NCBI GenBank assembly: GCA_016214445.1
Contig: JACROM010000009.1
Coordinates: forward strand, 1-16,945
Reading direction: 5' to 3'
Source of the DNA: Microcaldota archaeon
GTDB lineage: Archaea; Micrarchaeota; Micrarchaeia; Norongarragalinales; Norongarragalinaceae
Length of the DNA: 16,945 nt
The notes under the pieces were generated by a model, which was not told the DNA's origin, searched no databases, and saw only the letters and a program-made list of their open reading frames with translations. Below, one piece after another: positions 6,982-11,928 of this stretch (positions are counted from its first letter, which is position 1; each line of letters starts with the position of its first letter). The translations under genes and the position numbers were made by a program.

Positions 6982-7053
6982 TCACGATTTTTTACAATGC
7001 CATGCAACGCGTTGTCCTTTCGGGTGAGGGCTTGCATCTTCAAAAACCGCCAT
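6982..7053 (-). CDS. Possible 23-aa ORF
   Basis: ATG at 7053 follows AAAAAGGAG by seven bases and opens a frame reading MAVFEDASPHPKG, then QRVAWHCKKS, and stops at 6982, 29 bases before the thioredoxin-fold gene. The frame stays open upstream as far as 7233 without a good start codon, so this may be the tail of an eroded gene. No family is recognised. Confidence 0.25.
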   Translation of the reverse strand: MAVFEDASPHPKGQRVAWHCKKS

Positions 7054-7114
7054 CACGTTCTCCTTTTTCCACTGTGCAACGCATGTTCTCTCTGGCGGGG
7101 TCTCGTCTTGCTTT

Positions 7115-7181
7115 ATCGCTTCCAACTGTTCTCGTCGGTTCCAACCGATTCGGCCATCGCTTCCAACTGCTTGCTTGGGTT
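7115..7181. repeat. Repeat shared with the IS-like end at 11634
   Basis: Bases 7154-7181 are identical over 28 bases to 11634-11661. The first half of the unit, ATCGCTTCCAACTG, also occurs at 7115-7128, 41 bases away, and a small hairpin (7135-7148) lies between. The distant copy adjoins an IS200/IS605-like hairpin, so this is probably a fragment of such an element. Confidence 0.65.
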
Positions 7182-7222
7182 CTTGGCTGTCCGCGCTTTG
7201 TGCTCCACCGCCGACTACGGTT

Positions 7223-7447
7223 TCAGCATCCGCCTACCATGTTGGGCAGGTTGGTAATGGGGTTGGCTACCGCCGCCGGAGCAGATGCCTGCCGGGACTG
7301 TTGCGCAAGCTGTTGTGGAGTTGCCGTAACTGTGGAAGAAGTGACCTTTCCGGTGATGCTCTGGCTTCCGCTTGCGAATGCAATCTGCGCTATGCCTGCA
7401 ACTGCCAACAACCCGACCACGATGCCTAATATGAGAAGCTTATCCAT
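7223..7447 (-). CDS. 74-aa anchored protein with LPNMVGGC tail
   Basis: The ATG at 7447 follows AAAGGAGG, a near-perfect ribosome site, and overlaps the end of the upstream Cys-rich gene by eight bases. An N-terminal helix (about 4-25, LLILGIVVGLLAVAGIAQIAFA) is a signal or anchor. A Ser/Thr/Gln/Ala-rich linker with no cysteine follows (residues 27-62), and the protein ends NPITNLPNMVGGC. The sole cysteine is the last residue. The linker plus tail (QASAPAAVAN then NLPNMVGGC) is nearly the same as in the protein at 7603-7893, so the two are paralogues. The design is a membrane anchor, a flexible spacer and a reactive or metal-binding Met/Cys tip outside the cell. No known family is recognised. 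Confidence 0.82.
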   Translation of the reverse strand: MDKLLILGIVVGLLAVAGIAQIAFASGSQSITGKVTSSTVTATPQQLAQQSRQASAPAAVANPITNLPNMVGGC

Positions 7448-7580
7448 GTTTTTTGCCTCCTTTCTTCTCTATGGAACACGTCCCTTTCTGCCTCGGCTCG
7501 CATTCGAAACAATTCTTGCCGGTATCGCCGCAGCAGGACAAGAAAGGCTTGCCGCATTTCGCGCACGTTTCCATTCCCAT
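7440..7580 (-). CDS. 46-aa Cys-rich metal-binding protein
   Basis: The ATG at 7580 has GAGGTGA eight bases upstream. A longer frame to 7637 would overlap the tail of the preceding gene and is rejected. The protein starts MGMETCAKCGKPFLSCCGD and goes on to KNCFEC and KGTC: seven cysteines (6, 9, 16, 17, 24, 27, 35) in 46 residues. It ends with a basic KKGGKKHG. There is no signal peptide. The CxxC, CC, CxxC, C spacing suggests a zinc or copper cluster, metallothionein-like or zinc-ribbon. It lies between two LPNMVGGC-tail genes and overlaps the next by eight bases, so they are co-translated. It may be the cytoplasmic metal carrier of the system. Confidence 0.75.
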   Translation of the reverse strand: MGMETCAKCGKPFLSCCGDTGKNCFECEPRQKGTCSIEKKGGKKHG

Positions 7581-7602
7581 GCAGTTTTCACCTCTGTCCC
7601 CC

Positions 7603-7893
7603 TTAGCATCCGCCGACCATGTTCGGCAGGTTCGCAACTGCGGCCGGAGCAGACGCCTGCTGGGTTTGCTGCTGGGCGAACTGTTCTGGATGCATGCGCT
7701 GCATCATCTGCTCGTACGTCTCGCCCCCGCTTTGGGCAGCTGGTGCGGCTGCAACGCCGCCGCTTGCCGCAGTTGCCGTAACGAGGCCGGTCTTCGAAAG
7801 GCTCTGCTTTATGCCGCCGAGCTCCACCGCTTGGACAATTGAAGTGACCAGGAGCAGCCCGGCCAATATCGACAACACCAAAAACTTATCCAT
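7603..7893 (-). CDS. 96-aa anchored protein with LPNMVGGC tail
   Basis: Start chosen at 7893 (MDKFLVLSILAG), which parallels the MDKLLILGIVVG start of the 74-aa paralogue and has GGAGAGGTG upstream. The frame to 7935 is less likely. One N-terminal helix (about 3-22) is followed by a low-complexity Ala/Ser/Gly/Gln region with ETYEQMMQRMHPEQFAQQQ at about 58-76 (three Met, one His). The end is QASAPAAVANLPNMVGGC. As in its paralogue, the only cysteine is the C-terminal residue. The Met/His stretch would suit Cu(I). A TATA-like TATAAAA lies at 7918-7924. Three bases of leader plus a good ribosome site leave the exact promoter unclear. No known family. Confidence 0.82.
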   Translation of the reverse strand: MDKFLVLSILAGLLLVTSIVQAVELGGIKQSLSKTGLVTATAASGGVAAAPAAQSGGETYEQMMQRMHPEQFAQQQTQQASAPAAVANLPNMVGGC

Positions 7894-7943
7894 ATATCCA
7901 AACACCTCTCCGTTATGTTTTATAGCTGATTGCAAAAATAATC

Positions 7944-7982
7944 GTACTTTGGCTGCCTCGTAAAAGGAGCCTTAAAAAGTAC
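7944..7982 (-). terminator. Hairpin after the 273-aa gene
   Basis: GTACTTTGGCT (7944-7954) pairs with AGCC (7968-7971) and AAAGTAC (7976-7982), with a three-base bulge. On the minus strand the hairpin lies 21 bases after the stop at 8004 and is followed by GATTATTTTTGC. It may be a terminator or an mRNA-stabilising 3' hairpin between the 273-aa gene and the 96-aa gene. Confidence 0.4.
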
Positions 7983-8003
7983 AGATATTTTCGTTATTCG
8001 CTA

Positions 8004-8825
8004 TTAACAGCCGCCCACCATGTTGGGCAGGCCGCCCAACCCGCCGGCTCCGGACGCGTCGCCCGCTGATGCGGTTGCCTGCGCCTTGAACCCGCGGTAC
8101 TTGTTCGACGTCAGGTCAATAGTGTTGACCTGTTTGCCGGCTGTCTTGAACTCTATCGCCTTCAACAGGATCTGCTTGGGGAAGAACAGAGTTTTCCACT
8201 TGCCCAATTCCTCCAGTATTTGCTCGTCGGAGTATTCGGTGCCGTGCGTCGTAATCAAGTATTTCGCCAAACCGCGCATCACATAGGAGTGCTGGCACCC
8301 GCAGGCCGCATGGCCGTTCGGGAATACTATTGATTCCGCGCCGCAGCAGTACTCGCAGGAAATCTGCAAAGTGATTCTGGTGTAGCGTTGCAGCTGTTCG
8401 GAATTAAGTTGGGTGCCGTCATCCAGAGGCGCCATTATCGTCATGGCAGCAACCGGGTCGTCATAGGACACCTTCAGTTCGGTGCCGTACGTTCTCGGGA
8501 CTCCCTTCGGAATGACCTCGTCAGCCAGCGCTTGGATGCTGGCCTGCGACAATTGGCTGCCGCCGTTTCCTGCGGCAGTGGTTTTAGCCTGCTGGGGAGC
8601 GGACACGGCCAATGTTGTTGCGGCCGAAAGCTTCGCGATCCCGTACCCTACGTCTGAAATCTGAACTTGGTTGTAGGCGGTAACTATTACGATTAGCCCG
8701 ATAAGCAGGAAGGCGGCAGTGGCCCAACGGGCCTTTTCCACGGTTTCGGCATGGTGCGCGTGTTCCTTGTGCGCGTGACCTGCGTTTTCGTGCTCGTGCG
8801 TTTTTTGGTCTTGATGCCCTGTCAT
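8004..8825 (-). CDS. 273-aa anchored Cys/His metalloprotein with LPNMVGGC tail
   Basis: ATG at 8825 follows AGAGGTG. Residues 1-26 are His-rich (eight His, for example HAHKEHAHHAE) and cytoplasmic. A helix spans about 35-51, and the rest faces outside. A conserved-looking core has GVPRTYG (108-114), VSYDDP, then CEYCC (157-161), GHAACGCQHSYVMRG (171-185; Cys175, Cys177, His172, His179) and KYLITTHGTEYSDEQIL. Five Cys and several His here probably form a copper or iron-sulfur site. A Gly/Ala-rich linker leads to GGLPNMVGGC. The same tail occurs in the 74- and 96-aa proteins. I do not recognise a named family. Some bacterial proteins have a PCYCGC motif of similar flavour but differ. It has its own TATA box and a candidate operator. 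Confidence 0.88.
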   Translation of the reverse strand: MTGHQDQKTHEHENAGHAHKEHAHHAETVEKARWATAAFLLIGLIVIVTAYNQVQISDVGYGIAKLSAATTLAVSAPQQAKTTAAGNGGSQLSQASIQALADEVIPKGVPRTYGTELKVSYDDPVAAMTIMAPLDDGTQLNSEQLQRYTRITLQISCEYCCGAESIVFPNGHAACGCQHSYVMRGLAKYLITTHGTEYSDEQILEELGKWKTLFFPKQILLKAIEFKTAGKQVNTIDLTSNKYRGFKAQATASAGDASGAGGLGGLPNMVGGC

Positions 8826-8844
8826 TAAAACACCTCTCGAAAAG

Positions 8845-8862
8845 CTTTACATGCTTTGTAAC
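8845..8862 (-). promoter_or_regulatory. Candidate repressor operator before the 273-aa gene
   Basis: The core is a perfect inverted repeat, TTACA-TGCTT-TGTAA (8847-8861). It lies where transcription should start, about 26 bases after the TATA box. The 18-base site matches 12 of 18 positions of the site at 10175-10192. TACA/TGTA half-sites are typical of BlaI/MecI/CopY repressors, and such a repressor is encoded at 10279. Confidence 0.55.
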
Positions 8863-8868
8863 AATCAA

Positions 8869-8879
8869 CTATATATACC
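8869..8879 (-). promoter_or_regulatory. TATA box for the 273-aa gene
   Basis: The minus strand reads GGTATATATAG, a strong archaeal TATA box. Expected transcription start is near 8848, leaving a short leader with a ribosome site before ATG 8825. Confidence 0.6.
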
Positions 8880-8883
8880 TTTT

Positions 8884-9010
8884 CATTGGCTGTAACGCTT
8901 CGCGTTCATAGGCGGATGTTGCCTTAGCGCGAATATTGCGTCACTTGCGCTGGGCTCGTGACATTGGTTGTAATGCTTCGCCCTACGCCTTGGTCTGGCT
9001 CGTGACATTT
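8884..9010. repeat. Degenerate tandem duplication at the 3' end of the triple-thioredoxin gene
   Basis: CATTGGCTGTAACGCTTCGC (8884-8903) recurs at 8962-8981 with two differences, and TGGCTCGTGACATT-type sequence occurs at 8951-8965 and 8996-9009. The last codons of the gene (NVTSQTKA) and its stop lie inside one unit. It looks like a duplicated gene end with later change, and the downstream copy is non-coding. Confidence 0.55.
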
Positions 9011-10146
9011 GCAACTGTCGCATTCGGCAAAGCCTGCATGTTGCGGAACACGAACGTCCCGTCGGTCTCCCGCGAGCCTACTTGGGACCAGATTTGCAGG
9101 AACGAAGGATAGTATTGCGCGTCGGACGATACCAGCACAGTAGGCACTTGCGTGATGTTGTACGCGGACGCAACCGCCTTTCCTTGCGGGCTGCTGATTT
9201 CCACGCGGCTCACGTTGCGGACCACTACGCCCAGGTTGGCCAGTATGGTTTCGTGTATGGAAACGTTGTAGCATTCCCTACAATCCTTGTCTTCCAGTTC
9301 GACAAGGCTGACGAAGCCGACGATGCTGTTGGTGGTGGTGTTTATGTAGGGCGGAATGGCCTGACGCCAGACGAAAAACCCGTCAGGCTCGACAGAACCG
9401 ACCTGTTTCCAGGATTCGGCAACGCGCGTATACGCGCCTATGTCCTTGGACAGAACGGCGAACGGCAAGGAAGACGGCGAGTATTTTTTGACCAGCTCGG
9501 CTCCCTTCTGCGACGTGGAGTTGACGGTCTGCTCGGAGTCGATATAAATTCCCGCATTCTTGAGCTGTTTGCCCAGCTGCCCGATGTCCGCGCATTCCCC
9601 ACAGGCCGGGTCAACTACATACTGGATCGATACCTTTCCAGTCACTTCATAAGTCAACGGGTTGAAATACACCGGTTCCTGCGCAACGAAAATCCGGGCA
9701 TCGGCACTGGCCCGCCATCCTTGCGCAAAGAAGGACGCGAGCCGGGAATCGCCGGTTTGGCCTGTTACGATGAGAGTTGGCACCTTGGATATTGCGTTCT
9801 TTCTTACCAATTCCTGGCCTTGGGTAGTTTGGACGGACACCGTTTCAATGGTTGCATTTGCTTGGCGCGCCAATTCGCCCGCTACTGCGTCAGGACTCCA
9901 GCATTCCGCGCATGACGTGCTGAGCAGTTTTGTTATTTGCAAAGCAGGCAGAGGCACAGGCGTTGGAACTGTTGTCCGTTGGATCAGGGCGGTTTTCAGC
10001 TCGTAAACCTGTACAAGTGAAAACGCTGCCACTGCCAGCAACAAACCAAGCAAGACAAATGGCAGTGCTTCTTGGAGATGCGATGAAGATGGAATTTTGC
10101 CCACGGTTTGTTCCCCCAAAGTTTCCAGCACACTGGGCTCACTCAT
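8983..10146 (-). CDS. Membrane-anchored protein with three thioredoxin-like domains
   Basis: 387 residues from ATG 10146. The frame to 10185 would start upstream of the predicted transcription start and is rejected. A helix at about 28-47 anchors it, with the rest outside. Three repeated domains each have a CxxC and a cis-Pro: STSCAECW (Cys79, Cys82) with VPTLIV (Pro123); DPACGECAD (Cys182, Cys185) with LPFAVL (Pro228); DKDCRECYN (Cys289, Cys292) with VPTVLV (Pro335). A WxQVGSxExDGxFVxR motif recurs after domains 2 and 3, which shows internal duplication. Several Asn-x-Ser/Thr sites suit an exported protein. It is probably the main extracellular oxidoreductase or disulfide relay of the locus. 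It faces the BlaI-type gene divergently and has an operator-like site at its promoter. Confidence 0.88.
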   Translation of the reverse strand: MSEPSVLETLGEQTVGKIPSSSHLQEALPFVLLGLLLAVAAFSLVQVYELKTALIQRTTVPTPVPLPALQITKLLSTSCAECWSPDAVAGELARQANATIETVSVQTTQGQELVRKNAISKVPTLIVTGQTGDSRLASFFAQGWRASADARIFVAQEPVYFNPLTYEVTGKVSIQYVVDPACGECADIGQLGKQLKNAGIYIDSEQTVNSTSQKGAELVKKYSPSSLPFAVLSKDIGAYTRVAESWKQVGSVEPDGFFVWRQAIPPYINTTTNSIVGFVSLVELEDKDCRECYNVSIHETILANLGVVVRNVSRVEISSPQGKAVASAYNITQVPTVLVSSDAQYYPSFLQIWSQVGSRETDGTFVFRNMQALPNATVANVTSQTKA

Positions 10147-10174
10147 CCAGTAATGCTCTTTTGATTTAGTAAAA

Positions 10175-10192
10175 CTTTCACACATTTGTAAC
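10175..10192 (-). promoter_or_regulatory. Candidate repressor operator before the triple-thioredoxin gene
   Basis: The minus strand reads GTTACAAATGTGTGAAAG. It contains TACAAATGTG, nine of ten bases of the TACAnnTGTA box known for CopY/BlaI repressors. It resembles the site at 8845-8862 at both ends (GTTACAAA and AAAG). It overlaps the expected transcription start, where a repressor would block initiation. Confidence 0.5.
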
Positions 10193-10197
10193 GGTAG

Positions 10198-10208
10198 CCT
10201 TTAAATAG
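10198..10208 (-). promoter_or_regulatory. TATA box for the triple-thioredoxin gene
   Basis: The minus strand reads CTATTTAAAGG. Transcription should begin about 25 bases later, near 10178, leaving a leader of about 30 bases before ATG 10146. Confidence 0.55.
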
Positions 10209-10244
10209 CTTTTCGTGGGCCGTAAAACTTTTCAGCATAGAAAC

Positions 10245-10255
10245 GGTTAAAAAGG
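10245..10255 (+). promoter_or_regulatory. TATA-like box for the BlaI-type gene
   Basis: GGTTAAAAAGG is centred 29 bases before ATG 10279, which suits a leaderless mRNA. It lies within the 93 to 132 bases that separate the divergent repressor and redox genes. Confidence 0.4.
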
Positions 10256-10278
10256 TTGGAAGGGCAAATAAACAGCTT

Positions 10279-10635
10279 ATGGTCAAACAACTCGACATCG
10301 TGCAGGAAACCCTTAGTCCTTTGGAATCGGCAATCCTGGAAGCCATCTGGCAAACAGGCGGGGGCGAATCCAAGGTGCGCGACATCTACCAGAAAATCAA
10401 GGACAAGAACCCGTGCGCGCAAACGAGCGTGGCAGTGACGCTTGACCGCCTTTACCAGCGAAAGTTGGTGGGCCGCAAGATCACAACTGGCCGAGGCGGC
10501 TTGAGTTACATATACTTCGCGCAAATGACGAAAGAGGAGTACGGCAAGGCTACTGTGAAAGAGGCAGTTGACCGGCTGGTTGAGCGTTTCGGCAGCGCAG
10601 CAGTAGCCTATTTTAATGAGAAATACCAAAAATAA
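10279..10635 (+). CDS. BlaI/MecI/CopY-family transcriptional repressor
   Basis: 118 residues, the usual length. The winged-helix domain starts LSPLESAILEAIWQTGGG (about 12-29), the family's opening (LxxxExxILxxlW). It continues with KVRDIYQKIKD, TSVAVTLDRLYQRKLVGRK (recognition helix and wing region) and GGLSYIYFAQMTKEEY. A C-terminal helical part (about 91-118) should dimerise. In bacteria these repressors are released either by a membrane protease (BlaR1 type) or by copper (CopY type). Here a membrane HEXXH peptidase gene follows after 11 bases, and the controlled genes look copper/thiol related. No CxC copper motif of CopY is present at the C-terminus, so the protease route is the better guess. 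Likely targets are the sites at 8845 and 10175. Confidence 0.9.
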   Translation: MVKQLDIVQETLSPLESAILEAIWQTGGGESKVRDIYQKIKDKNPCAQTSVAVTLDRLYQRKLVGRKITTGRGGLSYIYFAQMTKEEYGKATVKEAVDRLVERFGSAAVAYFNEKYQK

Positions 10636-10646
10636 TACTATTACTC

Positions 10647-11390
10647 ATGTTCGGGATGTCAGAGCACGTGATACAGGCCGCGGCGGCTTTCCTCTCCGAC
10701 GGGACCAAAATGACTCTGGTCGGGGCAAGCTTGTTTGTTGCCTTGGCGCTGGTCCTCGCCTCGCGAAACAACGCCTTCTCCGCACGCGCGAAGACTGCTT
10801 TTCTTTACGGGCATCTGGCTTTCCTGTTATTTCCCATAGTATTTTTCGCGGCTTCGCTTACATGCAAGGAGCTCGGCATGTGCGAAGTCAGCCTCACCCG
10901 CTCATTGCTTTTCACTATCCCGATAGCCGCAATTCTTGCTTTGGCCGGAGGCCTGTTCGTAGTCCCATTACTGCATCGGGCCCGCGGGCTCCCTGCTGAC
11001 GCGCGCACCCTGAAGATGGTCCGAAGCTGCGCAAGGGAAATGGGCATGGCTGCTCCGGACGTCCTCGTAGTCGACTCCGGCAAGCCTGAAGCTTATTCGG
11101 TCCGTGGCCTCAAGCCCACCATATTCGTGTCGGTCGGAATGCTCGAAGTATTATCAAAGAAAGAACTTGAGGCCGTAGTAATCCACGAGCTCTGCCACCT
11201 AAAGGAAGATTCGCACGCGCTGAAGAACGTGGCAGTGTTTCTGGGCTCGTTTTACCCAAGGGCGATGGCCGCGCTGATGTCGCCCTCGGCAATGATATCC
11301 GCCGAAGAAAACAAGGCTGACGGCCAGGCGGTTATTTCGCAGAAGACAGCAGCCCACATCCGGGCAGCAAAAAGCAAGATTGAACCCTGA
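10647..11390 (+). CDS. Membrane zinc peptidase, M48/M56 (BlaR1-like) type
   Basis: 247 residues. Three helices (about 20-38, 50-71, 86-108) are followed by a cytoplasmic-side catalytic region. HELCH at 180-184 is the zinc-binding HEXXH, and EENKAD (220-225) supplies the third ligand in the ExxAD form of M48/M56. PDVLVVDSGKPEAYSVRG before it is typical of M48/BlaR1 proteins. It lacks the penicillin-sensor domain of BlaR1. It begins 11 bases after the repressor gene. ATG at 10647 and 10656 are both possible, and neither has a clear ribosome site. The pairing suggests that the peptidase cleaves the repressor on an envelope signal. A simple HtpX-like quality-control role is the alternative. Confidence 0.85.
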   Translation: MFGMSEHVIQAAAAFLSDGTKMTLVGASLFVALALVLASRNNAFSARAKTAFLYGHLAFLLFPIVFFAASLTCKELGMCEVSLTRSLLFTIPIAAILALAGGLFVVPLLHRARGLPADARTLKMVRSCAREMGMAAPDVLVVDSGKPEAYSVRGLKPTIFVSVGMLEVLSKKELEAVVIHELCHLKEDSHALKNVAVFLGSFYPRAMAALMSPSAMISAEENKADGQAVISQKTAAHIRAAKSKIEP

Positions 11391-11440
11391 GCGAAACGCG
11401 GCCCTTACCGCGAGTCGCAAAATCTAAAAGAGGGCAAAAC

Positions 11441-11704
11441 ATGGTTAGGACGGCATATGTCTGCGAAGCATGCGGACTCGCATATTCGGAGAAAAAGTTG
11501 GCCGAGGACTGCCAGAAGTGGTGCACTGACAACAAGAGCTGCAACCTGAACCTTATACGGAAATCAATCGGCAAGTTTGAACCCCACGTCAATCCCAAGC
11601 CGCCGGAGCTTTGCGATGGTTCCAATGCGGGAACCATCGCTTCCAACTGCTTGCTTGGGTTGCCGTTCGGTTCATCGGGCTATATAGATTTGCGAATCTG
11701 GTAG
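11441..11704 (+). CDS. Small Cys-rich zinc-finger protein with repeat-derived tail
   Basis: ATG at 11441 follows AGAGGG. Residues 1-45 look like a small archaeal zinc-finger family: TAYVCEACGLAYSEKKLAED, then CQKWC and SCNLNLIRKSIG, with Cys8, 11, 24, 28 and 34. In that family the protein normally ends shortly after this point. Here the frame continues for about 42 residues, and the last 30 (from CDGSNAG) are encoded by the hairpin and repeat at 11612-11704. They are therefore probably not an evolved part of the protein. An insertion of an IS-derived sequence probably replaced the original end. Cytoplasmic, function unknown. Confidence 0.7.
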   Translation: MVRTAYVCEACGLAYSEKKLAEDCQKWCTDNKSCNLNLIRKSIGKFEPHVNPKPPELCDGSNAGTIASNCLLGLPFGSSGYIDLRIW

Positions 11705-11736
11705 AAGCCTCGGCCTTTAGGCCGAGGTTCTTCAGC
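11612..11736 (+). mobile_element. IS200/IS605-like element end (solo)
   Basis: The hairpin CCTCGGCC-TTTA-GGCCGAGG (11708-11727), in the setting GTAGAAG before and TTCTTCAGC after, is typical of the right end of IS200/IS605-type elements and their TnpB guide-RNA region. Upstream, GCGATGGTTCC (11612-11622) forms a hairpin with GGAACCATCGC (11630-11640), followed by the 28-base segment repeated at 7154. No transposase or TnpB gene is present nearby, so this is a remnant or a non-autonomous element. Confidence 0.55.
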
Positions 11737-11740
11737 GGGA

Positions 11741-11928
11741 AAGGCCCCCTAAAACCACCCGGAAAAACCAACTCCGTCTCCCTTGCGAATGACATCCTCC
11801 GCAGCCTCCCTCGCCTGATGGCTCGGATGGCTGCGGTATCCCCTTGATATGCTGATGGCGTTACACATCCCCTTCAGACATCCCCGACGATTCCTCCTTT
11901 GGCCTGATGCCAAAGGTATCCTCGCCGC
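11741..11928. other. Structured non-coding region
   Basis: No gene was found. CCGCAGCC (11799-11806) pairs with GGCTGCGG (11829-11836), and a short GCC-TGAT-GGC stem lies inside. The motif CCTGATG recurs near 11814, 11851 (as GCTGATGG) and 11903. It may be the continuation of the insertion-like remnant or a small RNA. Confidence 0.35.
11896..11916 (-). terminator. Hairpin after the PEP-utilizer gene
   Basis: CCTTTGGC (11896-11903) and GCCAAAGG (11909-11916) form a perfect 8-bp stem with a five-base loop, 13 bases after the stop of the minus-strand gene ending at 11929. No clear T-run follows, so terminator function is uncertain. Confidence 0.35.

Noticed and set aside
7440..7637. Longer 65-aa form of the Cys-rich protein
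   Set aside because: Its first 19 residues are only another frame of the preceding gene's tail. A good ribosome site supports the start at 7580.
6888..7781. Plus-strand open frame (297 aa) across the LPNMVGGC genes
   Set aside because: It has no ribosome site or recognisable motif and crosses several well-supported minus-strand genes with strong Shine-Dalgarno sites.
7223..8825. LPNMVGGC as a sortase (LPxTG) signal
   Set aside because: Sortase signals are followed by a membrane helix and basic tail. Here the motif is the very end of the protein and the helix is N-terminal.
10201..10629. Minus-strand 142-aa frame over the repressor gene
   Set aside because: The plus-strand frame is a clear BlaI-family protein, and the minus frame has no motif.
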